From Roseovarius aestuariivivens (lineage in GTDB: Bacteria > Pseudomonadota > Alphaproteobacteria > Rhodobacterales > Rhodobacteraceae), in assembly GCF_004761875.1 (NCBI RefSeq), contig NZ_SJEY01000008.1, positions 1 through 64,000 on the forward strand: a DNA stretch of 64,000 nt, read 5' to 3'. The position numbers and the translations under genes are program-made. Position 1 is the stretch's first letter. The number at the start of each line of letters is the position of its first letter. Below, in pieces: positions 33,855 to 44,568 of the stretch. Under the pieces are notes generated by a model that saw nothing but the letters and a program-made list of their open reading frames with translations, ran no database searches and had not been told where the DNA came from.

Positions 33855-35058
33855 CGCCATGTTCGACGCGCAGCTCAACGCGCTCAAGGAAGAAGGCAAT
33901 TACCGCATTTTTGCCGAACTGGAACGGCAATGCGGCGCTTTCCCGCGCGCCAAGAGCCACGACGAGGAGACCCCCGACGAAGTGACCGTCTGGTGCTCGA
34001 ACGATTATCTCGGAATGGGCCAGAACGCCCATATCCGCGAGGTCATGAAAGACGCCATCGACAGCTGCGGCACCGGCGCTGGCGGCACCCGCAACATCTC
34101 GGGCACCAACAATCACCATGTGGCGCTAGAGCGTGAACTGGCCGACTTGCACGGCAAGGAAGCAGCCCTTCTCTTCACGTCTGGCTACGTGTCAAACTGG
34201 GCCGCACTCTCGACGCTTGGCGGGCGTCTGCCCGATGCGGTGATCCTGTCAGACGAGTTGAACCACGCGTCAATGATCGAGGGGATCCGGCACAGCCGCG
34301 CCAAGAAGGTCATCTGGAAACACAACGATCCCGAGGATCTGGACCGTAAGCTGGCGGCCCTGCCCGCCAACGCGCCCAAGATCGTTGCCTTCGAGTCCGT
34401 CTATTCGATGGATGGCGACATCTGCCCGATGAAGGAGATCGTCGAGGTCGCCGAAAAGCACGGCGCGATGACTTATCTCGACGAGGTGCACGCGGTCGGC
34501 CTTTACGGTCCACGCGGCGGCGGCGTCAGCGAACGCGAGGGGCTGGCGCATCGGATCACCCTGATCGAGGGGACGCTTGGCAAGGCCTATGGCTGCATGG
34601 GCGGCTACATCACCGGCTCCGCGGCAATGTGCGATTTCGTGCGTTCTTTTGCGTCGGGCTTCATCTTCACGACTGCCCTGCCGCCTGCGGTGGCCGCGGC
34701 GGCCAAGGCTTCGGTTGCGTATCTCAAAGACAGCAGCGAGGAACGCCACGCACAGCGCGACCGGGTCGCGTATCTGCGCGCGCAGCTTGACAAGCAGGGC
34801 ATCCCGCATCTGGGGAATGCAAGCCACATCATCCCGGTGATGATCAAGGACCCGGTCAAGTGCCGCATGCTGTCCGATATCCTGATGCGGGATTGGGGCA
34901 TCTACGTGCAGCCGATCAACTATCCGACCGTCCCCAAGGGCACCGAACGGCTGCGTTTCACCCCTGGTCCGTTGCACAGCTATGACGACATCGACCACCT
35001 GGTCGAAGCGCTCAGCGTTCTGTGGAAGCAATGCGCGATCGCCCACGCTGTGGCGTAA
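33844..35058 (+). CDS. hemA: 5-aminolevulinate synthase
   Basis: PLP enzyme that condenses glycine and succinyl-CoA to 5-aminolevulinate, first step to haem and bacteriochlorophyll. The 404-residue protein has Lys247 in EGTLGKAYG (PLP Schiff base), [16 protein letters not shown] and the [11 protein letters not shown] motif. GGAGGGGA precedes the ATG. Placing it at the end of the puh operon ties precursor supply to photosystem synthesis; another ALA synthase may exist elsewhere in the genome. Confidence 0.97.
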   Translation: MDFDAMFDAQLNALKEEGNYRIFAELERQCGAFPRAKSHDEETPDEVTVWCSNDYLGMGQNAHIREVMKDAIDSCGTGAGGTRNISGTNNHHVALERELADLHGKEAALLFTSGYVSNWAALSTLGGRLPDAVILSDELNHASMIEGIRHSRAKKVIWKHNDPEDLDRKLAALPANAPKIVAFESVYSMDGDICPMKEIVEVAEKHGAMTYLDEVHAVGLYGPRGGGVSEREGLAHRITLIEGTLGKAYGCMGGYITGSAAMCDFVRSFASGFIFTTALPPAVAAAAKASVAYLKDSSEERHAQRDRVAYLRAQLDKQGIPHLGNASHIIPVMIKDPVKCRMLSDILMRDWGIYVQPINYPTVPKGTERLRFTPGPLHSYDDIDHLVEALSVLWKQCAIAHAVA

Positions 35059-35085
35059 AACCCAAAACCACCCCAGATTGCACGA

Positions 35086-35115
35086 AGGGCCCTTTGACAT
35101 CTGTCTCAGGGCCCT
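35086..35115 (+). terminator. Hairpin between hemA and cycA
   Basis: AGGGCCCT at 35086-35093 and at 35108-35115 (each self-complementary) can form an 8-bp stem with a 14-base loop, followed by TTCTTCT-type sequence rather than a clean T run. A partial terminator or mRNA stabiliser is possible. Confidence 0.4.
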
Positions 35116-35149
35116 ACTTCTTCTCCTACCACAAGGTATGGAGTTCCTT

Positions 35150-35590
35150 ATGAAACAGACATTTACCCTTTCGGCGGCACTGCTCGCCCTGGCCGTCCCG
35201 GCACTCGCCGGAGAACATGCGTCTGGCGATGCAGAGGCTGGCGAAAAAGCGTTCAATCAATGCAAAGCCTGCCACATGATCCAGGACGCGGATGGCGAAA
35301 TGATCGTGCGCGGCGGCCAGGTCGGGCCGAACCTCTACGGCATCGTTGGTCGCACGGCTGGCTCGGTCGAGGATTTCCGCTATTCCGACCTGCTGGCAGC
35401 CGCAGGCGAGCAAGAGATCGTCTGGGACGAAGAAAAATTCGTCGGATACGTGCAAGACCCCACCGGCTGGCTGCAAGAGGCCACGGGCGAAAGCGGACGC
35501 TCGAAAATGACCTACAAGCTGCGCAAGGAAGAGGACGGGTTCGACATCTGGGCGTATCTCGCCTCGGTCGGTCCCGATCCCGAGAGCTGA
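35150..35590 (+). CDS. cycA: Cytochrome c2
   Basis: A soluble periplasmic electron carrier between the bc1 complex and the reaction-centre cytochrome. The 146-residue precursor has a signal peptide (cut near residue 20 after VPALA), haem motif CKACH at residues 38-42, and a late Met (SKMTYKL) as sixth iron ligand. The inserts in the sequence mark a large c2 type. The ATG at 35150 has TGGAG upstream; an ATG four codons earlier (35138) is also in frame. Confidence 0.94.
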   Translation: MKQTFTLSAALLALAVPALAGEHASGDAEAGEKAFNQCKACHMIQDADGEMIVRGGQVGPNLYGIVGRTAGSVEDFRYSDLLAAAGEQEIVWDEEKFVGYVQDPTGWLQEATGESGRSKMTYKLRKEEDGFDIWAYLASVGPDPES

Positions 35591-35611
35591 GGCGGCGGAC
35601 GCCTTCGGCGA

Positions 35612-35635
35612 GAGTACTTTTGGAATAATAAAATG
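35612..35635 (+). repeat. GAGTATTTT...AAGAAGAAA element, degenerate copy 3 (after cycA)
   Basis: GAGTACTTTTGGAATAATAA and following bases, just upstream of the cycA terminator. It resembles the element at 26429-26453. Confidence 0.3.
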
Positions 35636-35638
35636 CAG

Positions 35639-35670
35639 GAGCGCGCCGGATCGTCTCGGCGCGCTCTTTT
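35639..35670. terminator. Intrinsic terminator between cycA and dxs
   Basis: GAGCGCGCC (35639-35647) pairs with GGCGCGCTC (35658-35666) over a 10-base loop, followed by TTTT on the plus strand. On the minus strand an AT-rich stretch (TTTTATTATT) follows the stem, so it may also end the dxs transcript coming from the other side. Confidence 0.85.
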
Positions 35671-35686
35671 GGTGTCGTGAGTGGTC

Positions 35687-37612
35687 TTATGTCGCGAGAC
35701 TGAGCGGAATGACCTCGGCAGCGCGGCCCATGGCGGCGCGCGCGGTGGCGGCGATATCGGCCGCCGTCAGCCCGGCATCGGCATACATGTCCTCCGGGCT
35801 GGCATGGTCGATATACCGATCCGGCAGGCACATCGTTCGGATAGCGAGGCCGCGGTCGAGCGCGCCAGCGCCGGCCAGGGCTTGCAGTACCATCGCGCCG
35901 AAGCCGCCCTGCGCGCCCTCCTCAATAGTGATTAGCGCGCGGTGGTGTTTGGCCAGCTGCAGCGTAAGGTCCATGTCCAGCGGCTTGGCAAAGCGCGCAT
36001 CGGCCACGGTCACGCTGACGCCCTCGGCACGCAGCGCTTCGGCGGCGGCGAGCGCCTCGGTCAGATGCGCCCCGTAGGACAGGATGGCCACGTCACTGCC
36101 TTCTTCAAGAACACGCCCCTTGCCGATCTGCAGCACATCACCGCGCGCCGGCATCTCCACGCCCGTACCCGCGCCGCGTGGATAGCGGAACGCAATGGGT
36201 CCGTCGTCATGCGCGGCGGCGGTGGCCACCATGTGGCAAAGCTCCGCCTCGTCGGCGGCGGCCATCAGCGTCATACCCGGCAGTGCGCCAAGATATCCGA
36301 TATCAAAGGCGCCTGCATGGGTCGGCCCGTCCGCGCCCACCAACCCGGCCCGGTCGATAGCGAACCGCACCGGCAGCCCTTGCAAGGCCACGTCATGGAC
36401 CACCTGGTCATACCCTCGCTGCAGGAAGGTCGAATAGATCGCACAGAACGGGCGCAGCCCGCTCGCCGCCATGCCAGCGGCGAAGGTCACAGCATGCTGC
36501 TCGGCGATGCCCACGTCGAACACGCGCGCTGGAAAGCGTTTGGCCATGATGTCGACACCCGTGCCCGAAGGCATCGCGGCAGTCACCGCCACCAGCTTGG
36601 GATCGCACGCCGCCTCGGCAGTCAGGGCCTGCCCGAAAACCGACGTATAACTTGGCGCACCGGCGGATTTCTTGGCCTGGGCCCCGGTGGCGGGATCGAA
36701 TTTCGACACGCCATGGCCCCGGTCCGCGCTGGTTTCGGCGGGGGCATAGCCCTTGCCCTTCACGGTACACACATGGATAAGCACAGGCCCCGTCGCCCGC
36801 GTGCGGGCCGCGCGCAGAACAGGTAGAAGCTGGCTCATGTCATGCCCGTCGATCGGCCCGACATATTCGAACCCCAACTCTTCGAAAAGCGTACCCGCGC
36901 CGGACAGACCCGTCACAAGCTGCCGCGCGCGCCGCGCGCCCTCCCGCATCGGCGCAGGCATCGCGGCCTCGAAACCTTCGGCCAGGCTTTTCATTCGTGC
37001 CAGCGGTTCGTTGGCGTAGAGCCGGCTGAGATAGGATGACATCGCGCCCACCGGGGGGGCGATGCTCATCTCGTTGTCGTTCAGGATGACGAACAGCCGC
37101 CGGCCTTCCGCACCAGCGTTGTTAAGCGCCTCATAGGCCATGCCGGCACTGATCGATCCATCACCGATCACTGCGATGGCGTCGCCGGTCGGCTGCCCCA
37201 TGTCGCGCCCCACGGTAAATCCCAGGGCGGCGGAAATCGAGGTGGAGCTGTGTGCCGCGCCGAACGGGTCGAACTCGCTTTCCGCGCGCTTGGTGAATCC
37301 AGAAAGCCCACCCTTCTGCCGCAGCGTCCGGATACGGTCGCGCCGGCCCGTCAGGATCTTGTGTGGATAGCATTGATGCCCCACGTCCCACACGAGCTTG
37401 TCCATCGGCGTGTTGAAGACCGAATGGATCGCAACCGCCAGCTCCACGACCCCAAGCGACGACCCCAGATGTCCGCCGGTCTCGGAGACCGCGGAAATCA
37501 CCTCGGCGCGAACCTCATTGGCCAGCCGGCGCAGGTCGCCGTCGGGCATCTGACGCAGGTCGGCTGGGCCGGCGACGCGGTCGAGAATGGGGGTGTGTGG
37601 TGTGTTGGTCAT
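35687..37612 (-). CDS. dxs: 1-deoxy-D-xylulose-5-phosphate synthase
   Basis: TPP enzyme for the first step of the MEP isoprenoid pathway from pyruvate and glyceraldehyde 3-phosphate. The 641-residue protein has [13 protein letters not shown], the [21 protein letters not shown] motif with its later Asn (NDNEMSI), and the transketolase-type GIAEQHAV motif. It lies 139 bases after pufC on the same strand, so it can be the tail of the puf superoperon, joining isoprenoid supply to pigment-protein synthesis. Confidence 0.97.
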   Translation of the reverse strand: MTNTPHTPILDRVAGPADLRQMPDGDLRRLANEVRAEVISAVSETGGHLGSSLGVVELAVAIHSVFNTPMDKLVWDVGHQCYPHKILTGRRDRIRTLRQKGGLSGFTKRAESEFDPFGAAHSSTSISAALGFTVGRDMGQPTGDAIAVIGDGSISAGMAYEALNNAGAEGRRLFVILNDNEMSIAPPVGAMSSYLSRLYANEPLARMKSLAEGFEAAMPAPMREGARRARQLVTGLSGAGTLFEELGFEYVGPIDGHDMSQLLPVLRAARTRATGPVLIHVCTVKGKGYAPAETSADRGHGVSKFDPATGAQAKKSAGAPSYTSVFGQALTAEAACDPKLVAVTAAMPSGTGVDIMAKRFPARVFDVGIAEQHAVTFAAGMAASGLRPFCAIYSTFLQRGYDQVVHDVALQGLPVRFAIDRAGLVGADGPTHAGAFDIGYLGALPGMTLMAAADEAELCHMVATAAAHDDGPIAFRYPRGAGTGVEMPARGDVLQIGKGRVLEEGSDVAILSYGAHLTEALAAAEALRAEGVSVTVADARFAKPLDMDLTLQLAKHHRALITIEEGAQGGFGAMVLQALAGAGALDRGLAIRTMCLPDRYIDHASPEDMYADAGLTAADIAATARAAMGRAAEVIPLSLAT

Positions 37613-37709
37613 TTGCGCGCCCTCCCTCGGGGCAGCCCCTTTGCCCGGGGGCCTTTCGCGTCGCCCGCACCTGGCGGGGCGCGACGGCGCGTCTTGTCTA
37701 GGTCTGGTC

Positions 37710-37739
37710 GCGCGGGCCGCCCGGCAAGGCAGCCCGCGC
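37710..37739 (-). other. Intercistronic hairpin pufC-dxs
   Basis: GCGCGGGC at 37710-37717 pairs with GCCCGCGC at 37732-37739 over a 14-base loop. No T run follows on the minus strand, so it looks more like an mRNA-stabilising or attenuating hairpin than a full terminator. Confidence 0.5.
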
Positions 37740-37751
37740 CTGTCTTTCAGA

Positions 37752-38864
37752 TTACTCGCCGTACTCGGGCGCGCCCGTGGAAGCCAGCTCCGGCCAGTAC
37801 TGGATCACATTCGTGCCCTGCAGCGGCTGCTGATAGCCCTTGTGGCACGTCTTGCACGCCGCCTTGGGCGCATCGCCGTGCATTGGGCCAAGACGCTCGG
37901 GCGGATACTGATCCTTGAGCGGCACGAGATACTCGTTGTTCATTTCCTGAACCATGGTGATGCCAAGCGACTCGGTCGCCCATTGCGGCGTCACCTGCGC
38001 CCCGTCATAGAAGGCGCGGGAATTGTGGCAGAACACACAGTTCACCCCGAGCGAATTGGAGACGTAGTTCATCAGCGAGTAGGTCCGCTCGGCCTGCTGG
38101 ATCCCGGGATAGCCATCGACACCCGGAATACCCGCCACCCGGCTTTCAAGGTCGTGGACCCCGATCATCTGGGTGTCCAGCAGATAGGCCTCGAGCGCAT
38201 CCGACGGAAGCGAGGTGTACTGGCTGAGCGACGTGGCGCGGTTCTGGATCGCGCTCCAGCCTTCAACGCGCTCGTTGACCGGCGTGATCTTGAACCAGAT
38301 ATCCGACGGCACGTTCATACCCCGGTGGCAGGTGAAACAGGTCACCCCCACTTCCTTGTTGGCATTGACGTGTCCCGCCCAGGCTTCGTTGATGTTCTGG
38401 GTCATCTGGATCATCCGCCGCGCAACGACCTTGGTGTAAATGTCGTCCGAGGCGAAATTGCCGTCCTCGCCATGGCAATAGGCGCAACCCTGCTCGGGCG
38501 CCACCCAGCGGGTGATCGCCGCCATCAACCGGTTGAAGTTGGCATCGGTGAGATCGCCCAGAACCTGCACGTTCTCGTAGATGTCGCCCGCCTTCTCCTC
38601 ACCGGCCTCCGGAATGATTGGCTCATCCTCGATCAGAAGCTCGATATCCGGATCCGGCACCGCCAGGTTGGCCTCGAACTTCGGAACCGACATGCCGGTG
38701 CCGCGCGGGCCCGTCTGCAGGCTGTCCGTGGCATAAGGCTGTCCCGCCGCCACCAGAAGGGCTGCCACGAAGACCGCCGCCCCCACGACGCCCACCGCGA
38801 TGGCGGGGCCGTAGATATTGGTGGGATTGTCGGCATTCCACTTGTTGAACCATTTGGGAAACAT
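37752..38864 (-). CDS. pufC: Reaction centre tetrahaem cytochrome c subunit
   Basis: Membrane-anchored periplasmic cytochrome that re-reduces the photo-oxidised special pair. The 370-residue protein has four CxxCH sites (CAYCH, CFTCH, CVFCH, CKTCH). The N-terminus has one hydrophobic helix (about residues 19-41) and no lipobox Cys, so it is probably held by an uncleaved anchor rather than a lipid as in Blastochloris. It follows pufM by 3 bases and replaces pufX of Rhodobacter. Confidence 0.97.
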   Translation of the reverse strand: MFPKWFNKWNADNPTNIYGPAIAVGVVGAAVFVAALLVAAGQPYATDSLQTGPRGTGMSVPKFEANLAVPDPDIELLIEDEPIIPEAGEEKAGDIYENVQVLGDLTDANFNRLMAAITRWVAPEQGCAYCHGEDGNFASDDIYTKVVARRMIQMTQNINEAWAGHVNANKEVGVTCFTCHRGMNVPSDIWFKITPVNERVEGWSAIQNRATSLSQYTSLPSDALEAYLLDTQMIGVHDLESRVAGIPGVDGYPGIQQAERTYSLMNYVSNSLGVNCVFCHNSRAFYDGAQVTPQWATESLGITMVQEMNNEYLVPLKDQYPPERLGPMHGDAPKAACKTCHKGYQQPLQGTNVIQYWPELASTGAPEYGE

Positions 38865-38867
38865 GGA

Positions 38868-39854
38868 TCAGTCCTCCTTGCCGATGAAGGCCTCGTAAGA
38901 CCCGTAAGCCTCGTAGCCGTAAGAGCCGTCATAGGCCGGCGCGAAATTGTGCTCCTGCGCCCAGATGAACCAGTTGTCCACCACGGTGCCGGTCAGAAGG
39001 ATTCCAATGCCACCGGTGATCGGCGTCAGCACGGCGAACCACCAGGCCCAGCGGTGAATGCCTTCCATCGTTGCGTTGAAGCCCATGGTCCAGCGCCAGA
39101 ACAGCGCGGCACGCTCCGTCGCGGTGCCACGGTCGACGATCTGCTCCAGCTCGCGGTCGCCGCCATAACGCGTCACGGCCAGGATGGTCGCGCCGTGCAT
39201 GGCGAAGAGAAGCGTCGAGCCGTAGAGGAACACGATGCTCAGGCAGTGGAACGGATTGTAGTAGAGGTTCCCGTAGCGGATCGAGAAGGCCGTGGTCCAG
39301 TCGAGATGCGGGAAGATCCCGTAAGGCACCGCCTCTGACCAAGACCCCATCAGGATCGGACGGAAGAGGTTCAGCACCAGCATCAGCCAGATCGCCGAGG
39401 CGAAAGCCCAGAAGATGTGCTTGCCCATCTTGTGCTCGACCGCCAGCAGATAGGACCGGATAAGCCAGGTCATCACGCTCACCAGCAGGAAGAAGCTCGC
39501 GATGATGAACCAACCGCCGTCATTCAGCGGCGGAATGGACAGGCCATGTTCCGGCCCCGGAGGCTCCAGCGCCAGCCAGAAGCCTTGGCGCAGGAATTCC
39601 GGGATCGACCAGTTGACCTGAGCCAGCATGTTGAGGCCCACGATATTGAGTGCCAGGATGAAGGTCAGCACGCTGATAAGACCGGTCCAGCCAAGGTAGA
39701 TCGGACCAAGCTGCGCGTTACCCATCCAGCCTACGATCGTACTGAACCGTGGCTTGCCGGCGCGCTCCTCCATCATGTTGTTCTCGTTGTCCATCCCCCA
39801 CTCGGGCGGGCCCTGGACCTGAACTTGGGTGAATATGTTCTGATATTCGATCAT
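38868..39854 (-). CDS. pufM: Photosynthetic reaction centre M subunit
   Basis: A 328-residue, five-helix protein that with PufL holds the special pair, accessory pigments, QA and the non-haem iron. The conserved His-containing helices [20 protein letters not shown] and [14 protein letters not shown] are present. It lies 3 bases downstream of pufL in the usual QBALMC order. Confidence 0.98.
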   Translation of the reverse strand: MIEYQNIFTQVQVQGPPEWGMDNENNMMEERAGKPRFSTIVGWMGNAQLGPIYLGWTGLISVLTFILALNIVGLNMLAQVNWSIPEFLRQGFWLALEPPGPEHGLSIPPLNDGGWFIIASFFLLVSVMTWLIRSYLLAVEHKMGKHIFWAFASAIWLMLVLNLFRPILMGSWSEAVPYGIFPHLDWTTAFSIRYGNLYYNPFHCLSIVFLYGSTLLFAMHGATILAVTRYGGDRELEQIVDRGTATERAALFWRWTMGFNATMEGIHRWAWWFAVLTPITGGIGILLTGTVVDNWFIWAQEHNFAPAYDGSYGYEAYGSYEAFIGKED

Positions 39855-39857
39855 CGC

Positions 39858-40697
39858 TTATATCCCCATCTGCGAGGGCCAGATCGGCAGCTCGAGCCAC
39901 CAGTTCCACCACTCGGGCCATCCCTTGGTCCAGACGGGGCCAGAGATGATGATACATACCGCCGACCAGAAGCCGGCATTGAGCGCCAGAAGCAGGCCCA
40001 CGCGGTGAATGCCCAGCGTGCCCACCGAGTAGCCGATGAAATCGCGAAAGAACGTGTCCTCGTGATCCGGCGTCTTCATTTCCTCACCCTTCTCGGGATT
40101 GGCCGCGGACAGGATCAGACCGCCATGAAGCGCCAGTGCCAGCGTGGTGGTAAAGAAGAGCGTCACCGCCAGCATGTGCGCCGGGTTGTAATGGAAGTGC
40201 AGATAGGCGTAGCCGGTGTTGCTCACCCAGTCGAGGTGGCTGAAAATGCCGTATGGAAATCCGTGTCCCCAAGCGCCCATCAGCACGGGCCGGAACACCA
40301 CCAGCGTGACATAGGCGAAGATCGCGACGCTGAAGGCGAAAGGCACGTGATAGCCCATCCCCAGCTTCCGGCAGATCTCCACTTCGCGCAGCGCCCAGCA
40401 ACTGAAGGCCCCGATGGCGCAGATCGTGATGATCTGCCACAGACCGCCCTCCATGAGCGGTGCCGCACCCAGTCCGTAACTGAGGTCGGGCGGCGCGATA
40501 TTGATAAGCCAGGGATTGAATGTTCCCTGGTGGGCCGCGCCCCAGAAAATCAGGATCGTGCCCAGAAGCGCGAAGAACGCCCCCAGCACGCCGAAGAAGC
40601 CCACATAAAACGGTCCGACCCAGAAGTCGAACAGATCGCCGCCGATCAACGTCCCTCCGCGGACCCGATACTTTCTCTCAAAGCTGAGCAACGCCAT
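39858..40697 (-). CDS. pufL: Photosynthetic reaction centre L subunit
   Basis: A 279-residue, five-helix protein carrying the special-pair His ([19 protein letters not shown] region) and the QB pocket ([17 protein letters not shown]). The N-terminus [20 protein letters not shown] is conserved. It is separated from pufA by 122 bases holding hairpins known in this operon type to protect the pufBA message. Confidence 0.98.
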   Translation of the reverse strand: MALLSFERKYRVRGGTLIGGDLFDFWVGPFYVGFFGVLGAFFALLGTILIFWGAAHQGTFNPWLINIAPPDLSYGLGAAPLMEGGLWQIITICAIGAFSCWALREVEICRKLGMGYHVPFAFSVAIFAYVTLVVFRPVLMGAWGHGFPYGIFSHLDWVSNTGYAYLHFHYNPAHMLAVTLFFTTTLALALHGGLILSAANPEKGEEMKTPDHEDTFFRDFIGYSVGTLGIHRVGLLLALNAGFWSAVCIIISGPVWTKGWPEWWNWWLELPIWPSQMGI

Positions 40698-40759
40698 TGT
40701 CTCTCTCCGCGTTTTCGGCCGGGCCTCGTCAGGGTCGAGCCGTCAGTCTTAATTTGTTT

Positions 40760-40814
40760 GTTGCGGGCGACATTGGGCTGCCGCCCGCAACTGTCTTCAT
40801 GGAACAAATGTTCC
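40760..40814 (-). other. pufA-pufL intercistronic hairpins
   Basis: GTTGCGGGCG (40760-40769) pairs with CGCCCGCAAC (40782-40791), a 10-bp stem. A second small palindrome GGAACAAATGTTCC (40801-40814) lies directly after the pufA stop. In Rhodobacter, hairpins here shield the pufBA segment from 3' exonucleases and give more LH1 than RC mRNA. The same role is inferred here. Confidence 0.7.
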
Positions 40815-40819
40815 CTGGG

Positions 40820-40984
40820 TCACTCGACGGCAGCGCGCGACGCGGCGGCATTCTCGAACCAGTTGACACCATTCGACAGAACCACCAGGTGGATCATCGC
40901 GGCCAACAGGAACAGGAATGCACCTTGTGCGACAAACACGCGGCGCGGATCGAAAATGAGCCAGATCTTGTAGAACTTCGACAT
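40820..40984 (-). CDS. pufA: Light-harvesting 1 alpha polypeptide
   Basis: A 54-residue LH1 alpha subunit ([20 protein letters not shown] start) with one membrane helix and the bacteriochlorophyll-binding His in [10 protein letters not shown]. The ATG at 40984 has GGAAGGA upstream; a longer open frame of 75 codons exists but is not conserved. It lies 13 bases after pufB. Confidence 0.96.
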   Translation of the reverse strand: MSKFYKIWLIFDPRRVFVAQGAFLFLLAAMIHLVVLSNGVNWFENAAASRAAVE

Positions 40985-40997
40985 TTCCAATCCTTCC

Positions 40998-41147
40998 TTA
41001 GAACCAGGGAGCCCAGATGTAGGTTGCGATGTGCGCAACCAGTGCAATCAGCGCGAACAGCCAAAGGCCGCTCATATAGACCGAATGCAGCTCCTGGGCT
41101 TGCTCGTCGGTGAGACCTGTGAAGGACAGGTCGGTATTATCAGCCAT
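40998..41147 (-). CDS. pufB: Light-harvesting 1 beta polypeptide
   Basis: A 49-residue protein read on the minus strand: [20 protein letters not shown] followed by [20 protein letters not shown] and a WAPWF end. The His in [10 protein letters not shown] ligates bacteriochlorophyll, and the N-terminal acidic and Leu pattern ([10 protein letters not shown]) is typical of LH1 beta. GGAGGAAAG precedes the ATG at 41147. Confidence 0.96.
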   Translation of the reverse strand: MADNTDLSFTGLTDEQAQELHSVYMSGLWLFALIALVAHIATYIWAPWF

Positions 41148-41282
41148 GAACTTTCCTCCGGAACGTTATGCTGACGCCGCGTACCCCGCGGCCGGGTCGC
41201 CCTTCGGGTCCGAAAACCCTCGGGGCCCTGCCCGCCCAAAAGCGGAAAGGCAGTTCGGTATTCCCGGTCTGACCGCGTCAGG

Positions 41283-41510
41283 TCAGAGCGAGAAAATCAG
41301 GGGCGTCATGCGGTCCGCCTCGGCCCAGGCCCGCGCTAGCGGCCCCCGGATGTTCAGCGTCTGCAGACGAACGATGTCGCGCAGCCAGGTCACCGTCACG
41401 AACGGGATCGCAGCGATGAAGATCAGCGTGAAATAAAGCCGGAACTCCGCGGTACGGCGGCGGCGGCTTACACTCATGCGCGGCGGCGGGTTGGACGTCA
41501 GATCAGTCAT
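41283..41510 (-). CDS. pufQ: Puf operon protein PufQ
   Basis: A 75-residue protein with one membrane helix ([20 protein letters not shown]) and the typical RRRRTAEF lead and [16 protein letters not shown] tail. PufQ affects bacteriochlorophyll synthesis and delivery and may bind late porphyrin intermediates. The ATG at 41510 overlaps the end of bchZ by 8 bases. The 135 bases to pufB contain GC-rich inverted repeats. Confidence 0.9.
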   Translation of the reverse strand: MTDLTSNPPPRMSVSRRRRTAEFRLYFTLIFIAAIPFVTVTWLRDIVRLQTLNIRGPLARAWAEADRMTPLIFSL

Positions 41511-42996
41511 GTGATCCCTCCTCTGGTTGGTCGGTGACGGCCCCGGGCATCCGGGGCGAAATGGCTTGCACGGTTTCCAGCACCACGCGCTCTGCGCCCT
41601 GGCGCAGCGCGGCGTCCTCCGCGGCATCGCGAAGCGTCTTGGCAGCGGAAATCCGGGTCAGGATCGGGTGGCTTGCGACCACGCGATCAAGCTCGGCCTG
41701 CGCATCGGCATCCCACGGGAAATCGCGGCGCAGGGGCGTGGGTGTGGCCGCCGCGGCGTCCATCTCGGACCCCAGCGGCAGAATGTGAAAGAGCGCATCG
41801 AAAAGCCCGTTACAGACTTCCTGCACAAGGTAAGTGGCCCCCGCATAGCCCATCATCGGCGTGCCGGTGGCCCGCCGGATCGCGGCGCCGGGAAAGCTCG
41901 CCGGAATGAAGGCCGGCTTCGGTCCATGCCCCGCGCTCATCTCCGCGAGGTACATCTTCTCGTTGATCGACCCCATCAGGATCAGCGGGCGCTTCTGGTG
42001 GATCAGCGCGCGCACCTCTTCGTTATTGGTCTTCTTGCCCGCGCAGCGCGCGACGGCAAAGGCACAGGGCAGACCCAGGTCGTTTTCAAGGAAGTTGCGG
42101 ATGCCTCGCGCATAGGTCTCGTTTGCGACGATGCCAAAGCTCGCCGTGGCAAAGAAATCCTGCGTGACCGAGCGCCACAGATCCCAGACCGGCTTAATCG
42201 TCGAATGCTTTTCCTGCGCGATGAACGGCTCGGGATCGAGGCCCAGCATCTCTCCCAGCATGCGCAGGAATTTCGTCGTGCTGTCGATCCCTACGGGTGC
42301 CTGCAGGTATGGTTTACCCAGCACCTCGCACAGGCCGCGCCCGAATTCGCGATACATGCAGATGTTGACATCCGCGTTCACCAGGTCGCGCATTTCGGCC
42401 AAATGCGCGCCCAGCGGCATCACCATGTTGACCTCGGCGCCGATCCCCTCGACCAGCCGGCGGATCTCGTGAAGATCCGAAGGCATGTTGAACGTGCCGT
42501 ACATCGGCCCGAGGATGTTGACGCGCGGCTTGTCATGCTCTTCGCGCTTTTTCTCCTTGGGCATCCGGCCCTTGGTCATGCCGAACTCGGTGAAAAGCCA
42601 GGTCATCGCCCGGTCGGCAGCCTGCCATTGATCCTCGTCGATGGTGCGCGGCAGAAACCGCTGGATATTCGTGCCCTGCGGCGTCACGCCTCCGCCGATC
42701 ATCTCGGCGATGGAGCCTGTGACCACAACCGCCGGCAGCGCCGGATCAAGCGTGCCCCAGGCGCGCTTCATCGCCCCCTCAGTGCCCTCGCGGCCCAGCT
42801 CTTCCTCGCCCAGCCCCGTCACCACGATCGGCAACTCATGCGGCGGCAGCGCGTCGGTGTAGTGCAGAACAGAGGTTACCGGCAGGTTCTCGCAGCCCAC
42901 CGGCCCGTCGATCACCACCTGCAATCCCTTGACGGCGCAGAAGGCGTAAACCGCCCCCCAGTATCCGCCCGCGCGATCATGATCCTGAATAAGCAT
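41503..42996 (-). CDS. bchZ: Chlorophyllide a reductase subunit Z
   Basis: NifK-like half of the catalytic component of the chlorin reductase that converts the ring system to bacteriochlorin. The 497-residue protein has cluster cysteines in [10 protein letters not shown] and GPVGCENLP. It overlaps bchY by an ATGA junction. Confidence 0.97.
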   Translation of the reverse strand: MLIQDHDRAGGYWGAVYAFCAVKGLQVVIDGPVGCENLPVTSVLHYTDALPPHELPIVVTGLGEEELGREGTEGAMKRAWGTLDPALPAVVVTGSIAEMIGGGVTPQGTNIQRFLPRTIDEDQWQAADRAMTWLFTEFGMTKGRMPKEKKREEHDKPRVNILGPMYGTFNMPSDLHEIRRLVEGIGAEVNMVMPLGAHLAEMRDLVNADVNICMYREFGRGLCEVLGKPYLQAPVGIDSTTKFLRMLGEMLGLDPEPFIAQEKHSTIKPVWDLWRSVTQDFFATASFGIVANETYARGIRNFLENDLGLPCAFAVARCAGKKTNNEEVRALIHQKRPLILMGSINEKMYLAEMSAGHGPKPAFIPASFPGAAIRRATGTPMMGYAGATYLVQEVCNGLFDALFHILPLGSEMDAAAATPTPLRRDFPWDADAQAELDRVVASHPILTRISAAKTLRDAAEDAALRQGAERVVLETVQAISPRMPGAVTDQPEEGSHD

Positions 42997-44558
42997 CAGA
43001 TCATCTCCTGCGCTTTTTTGGCCCGCGCCTGCTTTTCCAGTTTCTTCTGGTTCAGCGCACGGAAATCATCGCGCACATTGGGCTGGCCTTCCCAGACCCC
43101 GGCGGTATCGCCTTCTCCCACGCCCTCAAAGAAGGCTTTCATGCTGTCCATACGGTCCTTGTTGGCGATGGCGGCGTTCACCACCTCGCCCAAAGATCCC
43201 GCACCCGCAGGCCCCATCAGGGGCCGCGCCGAAATCAGGTTGGTGAAGTAAAGCCCGGGGATGCCTAGCTCTTTTGCCTTCTGCACCACCGGCGTCGTGC
43301 CGATGGCCAGATCCGGCTTGATGCCCTCCATCGCCGCGCAATCGTCTTCCAGAGAGGCGCGGAATTTCACCGTCACGCCCTTGGCGCGCAGCCACTCGGC
43401 ATCCGCCTCGGACCACGGGCTTTTGGCACAGGCCGTGCCGACGTAAGGCACCTCCGCCCCGCTTTCGATCAATAGCCGCGCCACCAGAAGCTCGCTGCCC
43501 TCGTAGCCCGACAGCGTGATCGTTCCCTTGATCGGCGCGGCGCCAAGTGCGGCGTCAATCGCTGGGATAAAGGCGTTCTGCGCTGCGGCCACCTTGTCGG
43601 CGGCAACGCCGAAGCTGTCCCCAATCGCGGCCAGCCAGCTCGCCGTACCATCCCGGCCCACCGGGGCCGATCCCAGCACGGAACGACCCGCGGCCTGAAA
43701 CTCCCGCACGGCAGCGGTATAAAACGGATGTATCGCCGCTACGGCACCGCAATCCAGCGCCGCGTAAAGCTCACGCCATTCCCGGCACGGCACAACCGGC
43801 CCTGCAGCCAGCCCCATCGGCGCCAGCATCTGCCCGATCATCATCGGATCCGCCGGGAACATCTCACCCAGAAGCGTGACGGTGGGCCTGTCAGACACAC
43901 CGCCCTCGGGCGCGGCGACGGGTCCCGCCTGCGCTTCGCGGCGCGCATAGTTCAGCATCGCACCGGCCAGCACGTCCTTGGCCTCGGCGTGGGTCGGAAT
44001 GCCAAAGCCGGGCACGTCGATCCCGACGATCCGTACGCCGTTGATCTCGTCCGGCAGAAGGCGCAAAGGCACACCGCTCGCGGTCGGTACGCAAAGGTTC
44101 GTCACGACCACGGCGTCGAACCGGTCCGGATCGGCCAGTTCGTGCACCGCGTCCCGGATGTCCTCGAAAAGTTTGCCGGTCACCAGCGATTCCGAATTGA
44201 ACGGCACATAGCCCACCGACCGGCGCGCGCCGTAGAAATGGCTGACGAAGGTCAGGCCATAGACACAGCAGGCCGACCCGGACAGCACCGTCGCCACCCG
44301 CTTCATTCGCAGCCCCACGCGTAACGACCCGAATGCCGGGCACATCGACTGCGGCTTGTCATGGGGGCCTTGCGGATAGTCCTTCGCATATTGGTCCAGC
44401 AGATCGCTCTGCCCAGCCATCCGCGCGGCCTTCTCCATATCGTGGCCCGAATGACAGCCCAGGCCGGGATCGCCGGTCAGCTCGGGCGCGGCCTCCTCGG
44501 CCTTGCCTTTGATCACCTCGACCTCGCCCGCGGCGTCGTATGTGACCTCTTCGGTCAT
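42996..44558 (-). CDS. bchY: Chlorophyllide a reductase subunit Y
   Basis: NifD-like half of the chlorin reductase, 520 residues, with cysteines in [18 protein letters not shown] and [10 protein letters not shown]. The ATG at 44558 is preceded by AAGGGG and begins 10 bases after the bchX stop. An upstream ATG at 44582 would overlap bchX by 14 bases and lacks a ribosome site. Confidence 0.96.
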   Translation of the reverse strand: MTEEVTYDAAGEVEVIKGKAEEAAPELTGDPGLGCHSGHDMEKAARMAGQSDLLDQYAKDYPQGPHDKPQSMCPAFGSLRVGLRMKRVATVLSGSACCVYGLTFVSHFYGARRSVGYVPFNSESLVTGKLFEDIRDAVHELADPDRFDAVVVTNLCVPTASGVPLRLLPDEINGVRIVGIDVPGFGIPTHAEAKDVLAGAMLNYARREAQAGPVAAPEGGVSDRPTVTLLGEMFPADPMMIGQMLAPMGLAAGPVVPCREWRELYAALDCGAVAAIHPFYTAAVREFQAAGRSVLGSAPVGRDGTASWLAAIGDSFGVAADKVAAAQNAFIPAIDAALGAAPIKGTITLSGYEGSELLVARLLIESGAEVPYVGTACAKSPWSEADAEWLRAKGVTVKFRASLEDDCAAMEGIKPDLAIGTTPVVQKAKELGIPGLYFTNLISARPLMGPAGAGSLGEVVNAAIANKDRMDSMKAFFEGVGEGDTAGVWEGQPNVRDDFRALNQKKLEKQARAKKAQEMI

Positions 44559-44568
44559 GAAATCCCCT

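Noticed and set aside
40698..40819. A pufX or other small gene between pufA and pufL
   Set aside because: Only hairpins are present; no open frame with a ribosome site. The PufX position (after pufM) is taken by pufC.
39417..40973. 518-codon plus-strand frame opposite pufLM
   Set aside because: Antisense to intact pufL and pufM; composition of a shadow frame.
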